DNA of 64,000 nucleotides from Azolla caroliniana (GCA_043228905.1 JBHGNT010000015.1:9300001-9364000); one strand, 5' to 3'. Numbered from the stretch's first letter, positions 1-10,403 are shown. The notes: generated from the letters alone by a model not told the origin. Translations and numbers: made by a program.

Positions 1-996
1 AACTGGGACTTGATGCGGTTGATTTCCGGAAGACCTGGGCCGGTGATGACTAAATCATCAACATAGAGTAAGATACATACCAGACCGTTTGAGCCTTGAT
101 GGATGAGCAGGGAAGAGTCCGACTTAGAGGCAACAAACCCCATCTTTCGCAACCGATGCGTGATCTTAGCATTCCAAGCACGGGGGGCTTGCTTCAAGCC
201 GTACAACGACTCCCTCAGCCGGCATACCGCCGATTTGTTCACCTCCGACTGAAATCTGGGGGGCTGAGTCATAAAGACTTCTTCTTCAAGATCTCCTTGA
301 AGGAAGGAATTCTTCACATCCATCTGATGAAGATGCCACCCCTTGGCCGGAGCAACCGCCAGTACCACACGAACTGTTGTCATCTTCACTACAGGAGCGA
401 AGGTCTCGTCGTAGTCGATTCCGTGGGTCTGGGCATATCCCTTCGCCACTAATCGGGCCTTGTACCGGTTAACTGTACCGTCGCCATTGTACTTTACCTT
501 GTACACCCACTTTCATCCGATCGGTTTACAGTGACGGGGAGGGTCAACCAGGTCTCAAGTTCCGTTGGCATCCAGTGCCCGCATTTCTTCCTCCATAGCG
601 GCACGCCAATTTGCATCCTTTGCCGCTTCTGCGTAGCTCTCCGGCTCACTCACTTCCGCGACCTTGGTCATGTACGTATAATGATGCACCATGTACTCGT
701 TATACCCGTACCGTTTAACGGGATCCTTCTGGCGGGTGGACCGGCGTAACTCACCGTTACCCGGTATGAGACCCTTCTTGGCCGGTTCGGTCTTCGTTCC
801 CGAAGATCTGCCTATGTCCTTGCCGAAGTCAGATACGCACCGATCCGACTCATCATTGCCGGTCTCGAATTCTGGCATCTTCTGCTTCCCTTTCTCTTTG
901 CGTGTGAACCGTCTCCTCGGTTCCTTGCGCGGGGAGAGCACGATAGAGTCTCCACTACTCGCCGTCTCATCATCCGACTGGTTGGACTGATCCAGT
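1..996 (-). pseudogene. Copia-1a integrase-RT linker and reverse transcriptase (N-terminal part)
   Basis: The minus-strand translation gives the charged linker (RRRFTRKEKGK), the pre-RT motif around YGYNEYM, and the RVT_2 reverse transcriptase blocks [36 protein letters not shown] and the catalytic LLYVDDL at about 50-90. The catalytic YVDD box is intact. Two nonsense changes are visible against copy 1b: a Trp codon became TGA near 555-557, and a Cys codon became TGA about 40 bases further into RT. The sequence leaves the window just after the YVDD block, so the rest of RT and RNase H are not seen. Confidence 0.88.
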
Positions 997-1811
997 TGTT
1001 AGGAAACATGTCCCTCCGGATGGGAAGTGAGGAGACCAGTACTGATGAGCAAACTCGGCTGTGGAAGACCCGACTACGGAAGACCCGGTGAGAACCGGAT
1101 GACAAGTACTCGGCAACGGAAGACCCGACTACGGAAGACCCGGTGAGAACCGGATGACAAGTACCCGGCAACGGAATACCCGGTGAGAACCGGATGAGGA
1201 GTACCCGGCAAGAGCCGGATGGTGAAGACCCGGTGAGAACTGGATGTGGTGTACCCGGCAAGCGCCGAATGAGGAGTACCCAGCTACGGAGGACCCGGTG
1301 AGAACCGAATGAGGAGTACCCGGCAAGAGCCGGATGGTGAAGGGCCGGTGAGAAGTGCTCACCGGATGAAGGGACATATTTGTAAATATGTTTCTGAGAG
1401 TCCATCGGGGCTATATTTGTAAATAGCTGAAAAGTCATATTAGTATAAATATGACTTAGGGCAAACCCTTCGTAGAGTTGTTGTTGTCATTCTTGTTGGT
1501 GCAAGACTAGAGAGCGCGTAACTGTGTACAGAGAGAGAGAGAGAGAGAGAGAGAGGAAGAGGTCGTTGCCTCTGTTGTAACCACCGCTTGTGGCGAAGAT
1601 CATGAGCACGAGGTCGTTGCCTCCGTGAGCTCACTGTTGTAATCATTGTGATATAGTGATAGTTAACAGTCAGTGGACTGTCGTGGTTTTTCCATCTCAG
1701 GGTTTTCCACGTTAAACATCCTGTGTACTCTTCTCTCTATCGTGTTGTGCTTTCATTCCCTGTTTATTTCTGTGTTTTATTCTAGGCTCGGTTGTGGCCG
1801 AGCGTTGTTCA
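997..1811 (+). repeat. LTR-Y copy 1, probably a solo LTR
   Basis: This 815-base insertion splits the Copia-1a coding region between the protease/IN remnant and the linker. It starts TGTTAGG and matches, in reverse complement, the 763-base LTR at 42802-43564. Shared parts are a GC-rich minisatellite, a block around AATATGACTTAGGGC, an (AG)n tract at 1531-1554, and the end block with GGTTTTCCACG. Compared with copy 2, about 30 bases at its right end are missing. I could not find a clean target-site duplication (CCAGT on the left, TCTGA on the right). No internal region or second LTR is present, so a solo LTR is the simplest reading. Confidence 0.75.
1062..1365 (+). repeat. CCGGTGAGAACCGG minisatellite inside LTR-Y
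   Basis: Imperfect tandem repeats of about 50 bases built on ACCCGGTGAGAACCGGATG and GTACCCGGCAA. Related CCGGT-rich repeats occur in LTR-Y copy 2 (43262-43490, a clean 54-base period), in the middle LTR of Gypsy-1b (23180-23420) and in two Copia-1 LTRs. The repeat is non-coding; open frames across it are by-products of its periodicity. Confidence 0.8.
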
Positions 1812-3291
1812 TCTGAGCGTGTAGTTCCTGTCACCAGTCTCTCATTCGGTCTGCTTAACCGGAACGATTCCGGACTCTCATCTTGAGTCCTGGCTTCATC
1901 TTTCTCTACCTGGGCCGGTTCGGGCTCACTAGCCCTATCCTCCGACATCGGGTCGGGATCGGAAGTCGGAGTTGGTAAGGAATACGACGATGCCGATTCA
2001 TCAAACTCAACATCTCGGCTGACTCGGACGTGCTTCGTCCGGGGGTTATAACACTTATACCCCTTTTGCTCTTGAGCATAGCCGACTAGGATGCATTTTT
2101 CCGATTTTGCATCCAGCTTTCTTCTCTGTCCGACGTGGCTCAAAGGGACTTCTCTGACGTCCACGATCGGGTGGGGAGTGTCGTCTCCGGTTTCGACAAC
2201 TCCCGGTTGATCTAGCTTCTCCAAAAAGGAGAACCACTCCTCGTGGCTCGTCATGTGGTTCGATGCGCCGGAGTCAACGTACCACACTTCCTCCGATTTG
2301 GAAGTGGTCTTCTTCATTGAGTTTGCCTTGTGCTTCATCACCAAGGCTGGCCCCTTACCGTTCTTGGATCCTCCCGATCCGTTTGCGTAGTGCAAGCTTC
2401 GCCAGCCTTCCTTACCGATCTTGCCGGATCCAGATTTGTCCGAATCGGCACGCTTTATCCAGCAATCGCTTTCCGTGTGGCCCTTTTTGCCACAGTACCA
2501 GCATTCCGTAGCGGATTTGTCTTGCCGGCCTCCGGCACCACCTTGACTCCCCCTGCTTGTGGAAGTTCCGGAACTGCTGTCGGCACGCTCACTATGCCTT
2601 TGTTCCTGCTCTTGCCGGCCGCCTCCATTGCGTGCCGACCTGCCTCGTCCACCACGCCCGTAGGACCGATCCGCTCTCGTGTACAACATTCGGCTGTCTG
2701 GGGATGCAATGGTAGATGACTGGCGTGGTTCTCCTCTACAAGGAGCATCGATTGTAAGTCGAAAAATGAGGGCGTATTCTCCCTTGTACAAACCACAGTC
2801 CGGAAAGCTCTGAACTTGGACGCTAGGGCTCCAAGATAGACCTGCACCATCTCTTCTTCCTCTACGGTGACGTTAATAGAGGCAAGTGAGTCACAAATCC
2901 CTTTGATCCGGTCAGTGTAATCTGCCACCGACATGTTCTTCTGTCGAACATTGCTCAACTCCTGTCTGAGTTGCAACTTCCGGGCAGTGGTGTTTGCGGC
3001 GAAGACCTTTTTCAAGTTTCCCCAAGCATCCTTCGGTGTCTTGGTGTCCCGGATATGGCTGAGCAGCTGGTCATCGACACTGGACGCGAATCAGTACATC
3101 ACCCTGCTTGCCGCCTGTTCCCACACTAGGAAGTCCTTGTGTGTCGTCTCCGGTGCTGAGTCGTTCACTCCATCGACATAACTCCAGTAGCCATGCCCAA
3201 GCAGGTACTGGTGCATCTTGTATGACCAAGATGCGTAGTTAGTTCTGTCGAGCTTCTCCACCGGGAGCGACATAGCCATACCTCTATCCAT
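1812..3291 (-). pseudogene. Copia-1a gag-protease with integrase deleted
   Basis: Translation begins at the ATG at 3291 with MDRGMAMSLP, a Copia gag (UBN2-like) protein. It has a TGC-to-TGA stop near 3089 and a frameshift near 2700. The nucleocapsid zinc knuckle CWYCGKKGHTESDC (CX2CX4HX4C) lies at about 2503-2462, followed by the aspartic protease active site WYVDSGASNHM near 2270. After VREVPLSHV the frame jumps straight to the end of integrase (RKLDAKSEKCILVGY) near 2115. Compared with copy 1b about 0.95 kb is missing, covering the rest of protease, the GAG-pre-integrase zinc finger and the DDE core. It then runs into LTR-Y at 1811. Confidence 0.85.
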
Positions 3292-3374
3292 TTCTCCTTT
3301 TGTGTCTGTTTTCCGATCTGTTAGGGTTTCCTTCACAAGCGTAGATGTTTGCAACAGAGGTTCTCAACCCACGC

Positions 3375-3386
3375 GCTCTGATACCA
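3375..3386 (-). other. Primer binding site of Copia-1a
   Basis: On the minus strand the sequence is TGGTATCAGAGC, complementary to the 3' end of plant initiator-Met tRNA. It abuts the inner LTR end exactly and fixes both orientation and LTR border. Confidence 0.92.
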
Positions 3387-3808
3387 TGTTAAAGATTGCT
3401 TGCGGAAGCGTTAGAAAGAACAATACACAAAGAGAGAGAGAGAGTACGCGGGAGAGAGAGAGAGAGAGAGCAAGACATACTATTCTTCAAAATTATATGA
3501 ATACTCTGTGCTCTGTGTCTACAACGCGCTCATCAGCGCTATTTATACAAGTCCACATGGGACTGTTAGAAGTACGGTGTACTTCAATGCTCACACGAGC
3601 ATCTGACACTAACTACGAGACTATTACTGCCTAGTAGTCTAACCTATACTAGGCTTCCGGTTACGGATTGGATCCGGCATACCAACTCCCCAGCTCACTG
3701 GTCCTTACTGCTTACCGGCTCGGTTGCTCACCGACATACCGATTCATCTCGCTTACCGGCTCAGGCTTATTCAGCCGATCCGGCTCCGGTTGAGCTTGCC
3801 GCTCAACA
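3387..3808 (-). repeat. 5' LTR of Copia-1a
   Basis: A 422-base LTR running from TGTTGAGCGGC (3808, reading leftwards) to the border with the primer site at 3387. A minus-strand TATA box TATAAATA lies near 3540, and an (AG)n tract at about 3429-3470 falls in the transcribed part. It aligns with both LTRs of copy 1b. The end near 3808 carries CCGGCT/ACCGGC repeats shared with the 3' LTR of 1b. The next bases, CCATC, begin the Gypsy-1a target. Confidence 0.9.
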
Positions 3809-5990
3809 CCATCCCCGGCAAAGGTGGATGCCATCACAGACATGAGGGAAGAATGTAAATCGCAAACAGAGGTGAGGCGATTTCTTGGTGCCTGTGCATT
3901 CTACCACATCTAGATCCTGCACTATGCTCACCTAGCTGAGCCCTTGTATGGGCTACTCAAGAAGGGGCATAAGTTCAAGTGGGAGGAAGAGCACACAGAG
4001 GCAATGAAGAGGCTCAAAGGAATGTTGGTAGCGGCACCAACTTTACGAAAAGCCGTATATACAAGGAAGGGGTGCCCATCTACATGACGGTAGATACGAG
4101 TCCAACAAGGATCGGATGGGTCATCAACCAAGAAGGAGAGGATGGTACACGCTATGCCATCCAGTTCGGAGCCAAGGTCTTAAGGGATGGACAACAAGGA
4201 TACACCCAAGTAAAACGTGAGCTTTGGGGTATTGTGTCCGCAGTGAAGGCGGATAAAGATTACCTAATCGGGTCAGAGGTGGTAATAGAGATGGATTGCC
4301 TTCAATCCTAGGGATGGTTTCGGGGTGTGCAACACCTGACCTAGCTATGCTAAGATGGATTGCTTACATCAAATCAATGAACCCGGAGATTCACCACATT
4401 TCAGGGAAGAACAATGCCATGGCAGATATGCTATCGAGGGCAAGGTTTGAGGTCGAAAGCGACATGGTGTCTGAAGATGAGGATGTCGCTCTTGACTTCT
4501 TTAAGACGGCCCAAGTGTCTATAGATGATCGAGATGTGTGAGTGCTCCACGCCTTCAACGAAAGTGAATAAGAAGGGGAGTGGCTACACATTGGCAAGTT
4601 CTTAAGCTCAATGACGGTGGATAGTTCATGGTCGAAGTAGGAAGCACAGAGAGTCCGAAAGAAAGCGTACAAGTATTTCCTACGAGGGGGATTCCTCTGG
4701 AGGCACTCGAAGAGAAGGACGGGGACGCCACAACGAGTGGTCATAAAGGAAGAAGACCAAACAACATTGGTATCTGAGTTCCACGAGAGTCCTTGGGCGG
4801 GCCATAGAGGAACGTGGGCAACATTTGAGAAGTTAAAGGAGAAGTATTGGTGGCCGGGAATGTACAAGGATGTCGCCCATTTCGTGGGGACGTGTGAAAG
4901 CTACCAGATACACTCCAACATACGCCATAGGGACGAGTTGTACCCGACCTACCCACTCACCATACACTTCAAATGGATGGTGGATTTGGTTTCGATGCTG
5001 ATGGGAGTGGGCCAAATGAAATATTTGGTGCTAGCAAGAGAAGACGTAACAAACCAAGTAGAAGGGCGAGCCTTAGCAAACAAAACGATGGCGGGGGTGT
5101 GTAAATTCTTACTCGAGGATGTCATCTGCCGGTACAGATGTGTGGGAAAGATAGTGGCCGACAGAGGAGAGTTGAACGCTCACGAAGCTACAGAGCTCTT
5201 TGACCGACTTGGAGTGAAGCTCTCTCTCACGACCACTTATAACCTGGAGGCTAATGGAAAGATAGAACGCGGACACGGGCCTATCGTAAAAGCCATTGTA
5301 AGAGCTTGTGATGGGTGAGTCGGGAATTGGCCTCGGTTACTACCTTATGCCTTGTGGGCCGACAGAACAACTCATAGCTCAGTTACAGGTTTCATGCTAG
5401 CTGAACTCATGTACGGACAAAAGCCAGTAATGCCCATTGAAGACACGATCGCTTCATGGGTAGCGATGCCGTGGGAAAATGAGATGAGTCGAGAAGAGCT
5501 TCTAGCCACAAGGATAAGGCAACTTGAGAGAAGACCCGAAGACTTGGAGTTGGCAAAGGAGAGGTTAGAAGTGGCTAGGCTAAGTAACAAAGCCCGATTC
5601 GACAAGACACACCACCGACTACGCCCTCGGAAGATCGAAGAAGGAGACTGGGTGATTGTATATGATAGTAGTCTCGACAATCAACATAGCTCGATGCGGA
5701 AATTCGCAAAGCGATGGTTCGGGCCGTACGTGGTAACGAGTGCAAACGATAATGCTACCTACCACCTCGCTGAACTCGATGGGACTAAGCTAGCAGTACC
5801 AATAGCGGGGAAGCGGGTCAAAATCTTCAAAAAGCGACACGAGAAGGAGTCAAACCTCGATGACCTTCACGAAGATAAAGGCGAGCAAACAACAAGCCGA
5901 GGGGTCAATGAGGAGGAGGAAATGAAATATGGACCACCCTCAACTTGCCATTCTTGGCACATACCGGAGGATGTGCGGTTTGGTGGGGGT
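3809..5990 (+). pseudogene. Gypsy-1a pol: RT end, RNase H, integrase
   Basis: Frames join across several stops. The RT thumb and connection (EVRRFLGACAFYH) lie near 3865; RNase H (MTVDTSPTRIGWVINQ, then HHISGKNNAMADMLSR) spans 4080-4540. The integrase zinc domain (HRGTW...KYWWPGMYKDV) lies at 4800-4910, and the core at 4975-5320 has VADRGEL and EANGKIERGH. The C-terminal KRWFGPYVV domain is near 5725. One cysteine of the HHCC finger is replaced (TCESYQ). A TGA interrupts the core at about 5316, and stops occur near 3910, 4310 and 4540. The reading frame ends around 6089, reading into the LTR. Confidence 0.85.
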
Positions 5991-6242
5991 GGATGTCGTG
6001 ATGTGGCGTACTCGAGAGTAGGAAAAACCGGCGAAAGGGGGGGGTATAAAATGTGCATGTGCAATGTGTGTGCACACAAAAGAGATTAGTTGTGCATATG
6101 AAAAATAAAAGGGAAGAGAAAGGGTGGAAAGGATGCATAGAAGCCCGTGCAAAAAGTAAGAGAGAAGAGAGATAAAATGTAGAGGAGAGACATGCTAAGA
6201 GTTTATAGAGATAGAATTATATATTGTATAAGAGAGAGTTAG

Positions 6243-6296
6243 TGGGCTAGTGGATAGTCACATTGACTACTAGCTAGAGGTGCATTGTTCAAATCT
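6243..6296 (+). promoter_or_regulatory. tRNA-like Pol III A and B boxes in Gypsy-1a LTR
   Basis: TGGGCTAGTGG (6243-6253) resembles an A box and TGTTCAAATCT (6286-6296) a B box. The gap is 32 bases, as in an intron-less tRNA. It is in sense orientation to the LTR, about 250 bases from its start. I see no complete cloverleaf, so this is at most a degenerate tRNA or SINE relic. Confidence 0.45.
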
Positions 6297-6859
6297 AGTC
6301 TTATAGTGCAACGTGATTTAAGGAATTTTATTCCTTTTTCATTGAAGACAAAATTGGCGACCCCCCCTCCTTTTTTTCCTATAAAAGGAGGTCGAGGGGG
6401 GCTCATTCGGGAGGACATTTTGGGAGGAGGAGATTATCGCCAATTTTCCTTCGGAGCTCTTCATCTTCTTATTCACCACTTCTCTTCATTTGATACCCCT
6501 TCATCCCCCCATTGCCACGTGCTCGTCTTCTTCGTGTCGGCATTCGAAGTGCTCGTGAGCCCAAGCTTCGTTGGTTCGATGTTGCTCCACCCCGTTGGTC
6601 GTTGCAAGCCTGTGTGCTCGCCGCCGTTCGGGTGGTCGTGGTTCGTTGGGATTGGCATTTTGGTGGTGCTCGTGTGTTCATTTTCTCCATGTTCGGATTT
6701 TCTCTTGTCTCTAAGGGCATTTAGTATTTATATTTTGATTGAGCTTGTGGTTAACTATAAGTTGCCATTGTAATCAAACCCTATCTTATAAAGGGTCCTC
6801 TTGCGTTGGAATCGAACACATTTATATCTCTTTGGTTGATATCATTCGTGTTTCTTTCT

Positions 6860-8107
6860 CTCTGTGTTTTTGTGTTTGTGTCTTCCTTGTAAGTTCGGCC
6901 GTCTTGTGATGAGGGACCGTTTCAGGCTTGCCCATGCACCTCTCCTCCTCATAAAGGCGTACAAGCATTTTGTGCGTGTGTTTGTGTCTTCCTTGTATGT
7001 TCGGTTGTCTTGTGACGAGGGACCGTTCGGGCTTGCCCATGCTCCTCTCCTCCTCATAAAGGCGTATGAGCATTTTGTGTGTGTGTTTGTGTCTTCCTTG
7101 TACGTTCGGCCGTTTTGTGACGAGGGAGCGTTTCGGGCATGCCCATGCACCTCTCCTCCTCATAAAGACGTACAAGCATTTGTGCGTGTGTTTGTGTCTT
7201 CCTTGTACGTTCGGCCTTCTTGTGACGATGGAGTGTTTCGGGCTTGCCCATGCACCTCTTCTCCTCATAAAGGCATACGAGCATTTTTTGTGCATGTGTT
7301 TGTCTTCCTTGTACGTTCGGTCGTGTCGTGACGAGGGAGCATTCGGGCTTGCCCATGCACCTCTCATCCTCATAAAGGCGTATGAGCATTTTGTGTGTCT
7401 TCCTTGTACGTTTGGCCGTCTTGTGACGAGGGACTGTTTTGGGCTTGCCCATGCACCTCTCCTCCTCATAAAGGCGTACGAGCATTTTGTGTGTGTGTTT
7501 GTGTCTTCCTTGTGCATTCGGCCGTCTTGTGATGAGGGATCGTTCGGGCTTTCCCGTGACCCTCTCCTCCTCATAAAGGCGCACGAGCATTTGTGTGTGT
7601 GTTTGTGTCTTCCTTGTATGTTCAGCCGTCTTGTGACGAGGGAGCATTTCGGGCATGCCCATGCACCTCTCCTCCTCATAAAGACGTACGAGCATTTGTG
7701 CGTGTGTTTGTGTCTTCCTTGTACGTTTGGCCGTCTTGTGACGAGGGACCGTTTCGGGCTTGCCCATGCACCTCTCCTCATAAAGGCGTACGAGCATTTT
7801 TTGTGCGTGTGTTTGTGTCTTCCTTGTACGTTCGGTCGTCTTGTGACGAGGGAGCGTTCGGGCTTGCCCATGCACCTCTCCTCCTCATAAAGGCGTATGA
7901 GCATTTTGTGTGTATGTTTGTGTCTTCCTTGTACGTTCGGCCGTCTTGTGACGAGGGAGCGTTTCGGGCGTGCCCATGCACCTCTCCTCATAAAGGTGTA
8001 CGAGCATTTGTGCGTGTGTTTTGTGTCTTCCTATTACGTTCGACATCTTGTGACGAGGGAGCGTTCGGGCGTGCCCATGCACCTCTCCTCCTCATAAGGA
8101 CATACGG
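6860..8107 (+). repeat. 12-unit tandem array, about 104-base period
   Basis: Twelve units share the core TTGTGACGAGGGAGCGTT, then CGGGCTTGCCCATGCACC, then TCTCCTCCTCATAAAGGCG and a variable GT-rich spacer. The core holds the small palindrome GGGCTTGCCC. Units vary by point changes and small indels (one near 7555 is the most divergent). Long repeat-encoded reading frames exist on both strands (35-residue period) but look non-genic. The same core occurs in another array at 42409-43850. Confidence 0.92.
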
Positions 8108-8395
8108 GCATTCGTGTTTGTGTTATCGTCCCCTTGTGCATTTACCTTGCGTGCTCATCTTGCCTGTACCCGTTTGGTCACTTGGCTCGTGGGGTGATCT
8201 CGAAAGGTCAACGAGTTGTGATCAACGAGAGCCACCAGCTTCACAAAACAAAGGGCAATGAGACCTTGCAGGGGGGGGCGGGAAGTAGTATTGTCGTAAA
8301 GCAAACCTCGGGTCTTCTCTATCCCTTGAGTACTCCCTAGTCCAAGACCCTCGTGGTCCCGCCCAAGTAACACACGCGCGCGAAACTTCGCGACA
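8108..8395. other. Unassigned DNA with an LTR-X end
   Basis: No gene is visible. Bases 8292-8395 start TGTCG and end CGACA. Read on the minus strand they share a stretch of about 25 bases (within GGGACCACGAGGGTCTTGG) and a CGCGCG-rich start with the insertion at 19582-20163. I read it as the 5' end of the same repeat (LTR-X), truncated or rearranged. Bases 8108-8291 match nothing else I recognised in the window. Confidence 0.45.
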
Positions 8396-8586
8396 ACGTT
8401 GTAAAGAATCTTCTTCTTGATTGTATATCGAATATCGAGTCTCTGAGAGAGCAAGAGACAGAGAACGTAACAGAGCTTCCATTAAAGCTTCAATCTGTGT
8501 ATATCTTTACTTCTCTTTTCTGTGTTTTCATTCTGAGTACGAACTGAGACAGATCCTCACACTTTTCCGCATACACTGACGCTTCA
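8396..8586 (+). repeat. Partial 5' LTR of Copia-2a
   Basis: Matches the right two-thirds of the Copia-2d LTR at 55939-56219: TTGTAAAG, ATCTTCTT, then GAGCTTCCATTAAAGCTTC and the CTTCA end before the primer site. The U3 part is replaced by LTR-X sequence at 8395. Confidence 0.82.
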
Positions 8587-8588
8587 AC

Positions 8589-8601
8589 TGGTATAAGAGT
8601 G
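8589..8601 (+). other. Primer binding site of Copia-2a
   Basis: TGGTATAAGAGTG follows the LTR end and resembles the initiator-Met site TGGTATCAGAGC with substitutions. The position, rather than a perfect match, supports it. Confidence 0.6.
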
Positions 8602-8681
8602 ATCTGCTACTCGGTGGCAACAGACAACAGAAATGGCCAAAAGAAAAGACCAGGTTAGTAAATCTCACTTCCAAAAGAATC

Positions 8682-9470
8682 ATGGCATCAACATACAGTA
8701 TAGGAGTTGAGATCCGAAGATTCGACGTCAAAAACTTTGCCCTATGGAAGGAGATGATGCAAGACGTACTGATTATTCAAAGAGAGCTTGAGGCCATTCG
8801 ATACTCCGAAAAACTTGCTTCAATGTCAGCCGATGAGTGGAGATCATTGGACGAAATCGCACGCTCCACCATTTGAATGCACCTAGCCGAAAACTTCTAC
8901 TTTAGCATGGCAAAAGAGACAACAACGTTCTCACTATGCGAGAAACTACAAGCCGTGTACGAGAAGAAGTCCTCATCTTCAAAACTGATTTTGATCAAAC
9001 AATTGTTCAACATAAAGATGAGAGAGATCGATTCGGCTACCTCCCACATCAACACTTTCAGCCGGGTGTTGTCAGAACTCTCCTCACAAGGGATCAACTT
9101 CGAAGAAGAAGTGAAAGCCCTTGCCCTCCTATCGAGCTTGCCGGCGAGTTGGGAGGTATTCTGTACGACATACGCCAATAGTCTACCGATACTAAATCTG
9201 GATGAGACGATCAACCAAGTCCTCACTGAGGACATTCGGCGAAAATCGATGGGACTTCCCATCAATGAATCGGTAGAAGCCCATCACTCTACCGAGTCAT
9301 TCAACCGACAGAGTCGAATGAGAGAACAAGCTGAGAGAGCCGGTCGGAACATCAACTGATCAAAATCGAGGGGAAACCGAGAACGGTCGAAGTCGAGAAC
9401 GGGCCGATCAGGCAAATTCTGCTCACACTATAGAAAAGCTAGCCACAATGTTTCTGACTGTTGGATGTAA
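8682..9470 (+). pseudogene. Copia-2a gag
   Basis: The ATG at 8682 opens MASTYSIGVEIRRFDVKNF, a Copia gag start with the usual W-containing KNFALWKEMMQ block. A TGA at 8874-8876 interrupts it. The frame continues from 8877 through a UBN2-type helical region (LQAVYEKKSSSSKLILIKQL and LALLSSLPASWEVF). Another stop lies near 9357. A decayed zinc knuckle (CSHYRKASHNVSDCW, lacking the second Cys) is followed at once by MDVKTSFLHGDLEED, which belongs to RT. The gag-RT join is therefore a deletion scar. Confidence 0.82.
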
Positions 9471-10077
9471 AGACATCATTCCTACATGGAGATCTGGAAG
9501 AAGACATATATATGTCTCAACCGGCAGGCTTCACGACAACGGGGGAGGATAGTCACCTCGTATGTCGGTTAAAGAAAAGTCTATATGGCTTGAAACAAGC
9601 ACCGAGGATGTGGTACCAAAGGTTTGACTCCTACATTAGGCAACTTGGATACCGCAGATCTGACTCCCACCCATGCATATATATTCAGAAACTAGCAAAG
9701 AGTCTAGGATTTATCTGATCCTATATGTCGACGAGAGGCTGATTGCAGGAAGCAATCAAGCAGAGATCGGAAAGCTAAAGCGGAGCCTTCATGACAAGTT
9801 TGCGATGAAGGAACTCGGACAAGCCTGTCACATACAAGGAATGAGGATCGAGCAAAATCGGACAACCAAGACTCTCCGACTCTCCCAATTCAACTAACGA
9901 CATCTCGGTGGTAGTCAACTCGGTGGCCCGTTGCGGAAGGGAGGTTGTAGTGGCACGAGGGCTACAGAATGATTTCAAATATGGAGAATCAACTTTGAAA
10001 TATGAAACTTTGCACTAAGAATATTGTCACTTTTCACTAATTAATTCACACCATATATGGTACATCTTAAATGAGCA

Positions 10078-10279
10078 ATGGTTGATTGGTTTGAAGCAGG
10101 GTATTTTGGTATTGATTTGCCAGTTCCTTTACAGTGCTTCAGATAGTACACCATTTGTGCCTTTAGGGAATATGATGCCTTATCTAAAACACAAACCTCG
10201 AGTACCACCTTGTTTTAATCTTGTTAAGCAATCTGAGGATGATGTGGAAAAACAGAAGATGCAGCTTCGTACAACGACC
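10078..10279 (+). pseudogene. Captured exon of a plant GYF-domain protein (EXA1-like)
   Basis: The frame from 10078 reads MVDWFEAGYFGIDLPVPLQC, the diagnostic WFEAGYFG-DL-V core of a GYF domain, which binds proline-rich peptides. After a one-base frameshift near 10137 it continues SDSTPFVPLGNMMPYLKHKP and PPCFN. From my knowledge of plant GYF proteins of the EXA1 type (translation regulators, potexvirus susceptibility factors), the F-LG-MMPHLK and PPGF blocks follow the core in this order. The upstream AT-rich stretch could be intron, which would mean DNA-level rather than mRNA-level capture. It is non-functional: it has a stop and a frameshift. Confidence 0.68.
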
Positions 10280-10295
10280 TAGGTTATATTTCCAT

Positions 10296-10403
10296 CAGAG
10301 CCGTTTGAACCTGGCATAATTCTTGACATTAGTCGCAAACAGACAGAGACTCTCCTTCAACAGACAAGGAGACAGAGCCGTCTGAACCTGGCATAATTCT
10401 TGA
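10296..10403 (+). repeat. 77-base direct duplication with Copia filler
   Basis: CAGAGCCGTTTGAACCTGG (from 10296) and CAGAGCCGTCTGAACCTGG (from 10373) begin two near-identical copies of about 31 bases. The DNA between them includes GACAGAGACTCTCCTTCAA and GACAAGGAGA, which match Copia-2 RT sequence present again at about 10555-10600 and in 2d near 55040-55075. Confidence 0.75.

Larger units (their letters stand above)
1..3808 (-). mobile_element. Copia-1a retrotransposon, left end outside window
   Basis: A Ty1/copia element on the minus strand. Reading leftwards it has an LTR (3808-3387), a primer binding site, gag, protease, a deleted integrase, the integrase-RT linker and the start of RT, which runs off the window at base 1. 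The gene order PR-IN-RT defines Copia. It is inserted in a Gypsy-1 pol fragment that starts at 3809. It cannot be autonomous: the integrase core is missing, gag and RT carry stops and frameshifts, and an LTR-Y copy sits between linker and protease. The second LTR lies outside the window, so its age cannot be estimated. Confidence 0.9.
3809..8110 (+). mobile_element. Gypsy-1a retrotransposon, 3' part
   Basis: The remaining plus-strand 3' portion of a Ty3/gypsy element: the end of RT, RNase H, integrase, a polypurine stretch and one LTR. Its left end is cut by Copia-1a. Its proteins are clearly the same family as Gypsy-1b at 21702-35363: both share TVDTSPT-IGWVINQ in RNase H and HRGTW in integrase. 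The right border is uncertain because unassigned DNA and LTR-X follow. Confidence 0.82.
5994..8110 (+). repeat. 3' LTR of Gypsy-1a, with internal tandem array
   Basis: The LTR starts TGTCGTGATG directly after a GGTGGGGGTGGA polypurine stretch, the same place where the Gypsy-1b internal region meets its LTR. It holds a tRNA-like A/B box pair (6243-6296), a TATA box in CCTATAAAAGG near 6380, and then the 12-unit array. A second LTR of related layout at 41600-43940 also starts TCGTGATGT after one base change. That supports taking the array as part of the LTR, probably downstream of the transcription start. The exact right end is not resolved. Confidence 0.65.

Noticed and set aside
992-1816. Target-site duplication for LTR-Y copy 1
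   Set aside because: CCAGT and TCTGA do not match; the right end is shorter than copy 2, so the border may be deleted.
5867-6152. Several overlapping minus-strand frames at the Gypsy-1a pol/LTR border
   Set aside because: They overlap the integrase C-terminus and LTR start and show no domain.
6822-7991. 389-codon minus-strand open frame with RRGAWA and RHKHTHK repeats
   Set aside because: It is a by-product of the tandem array; other frames and the opposite strand are equally open, and no domain is present.
6860-8107. CRISPR-like array
   Set aside because: Units of about 104 bases with degenerate spacers in a plant retroelement LTR; no short exact repeats or cas genes.
7066-8261. Long plus-strand open frames across the same array
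   Set aside because: Same cause: repeat periodicity keeps several frames open. Overlapping frames cannot all be genes.
10082-10282. A single intact 66-codon GYF gene
   Set aside because: The GYF core is in a different frame from the downstream block; a stop and frameshift separate them.
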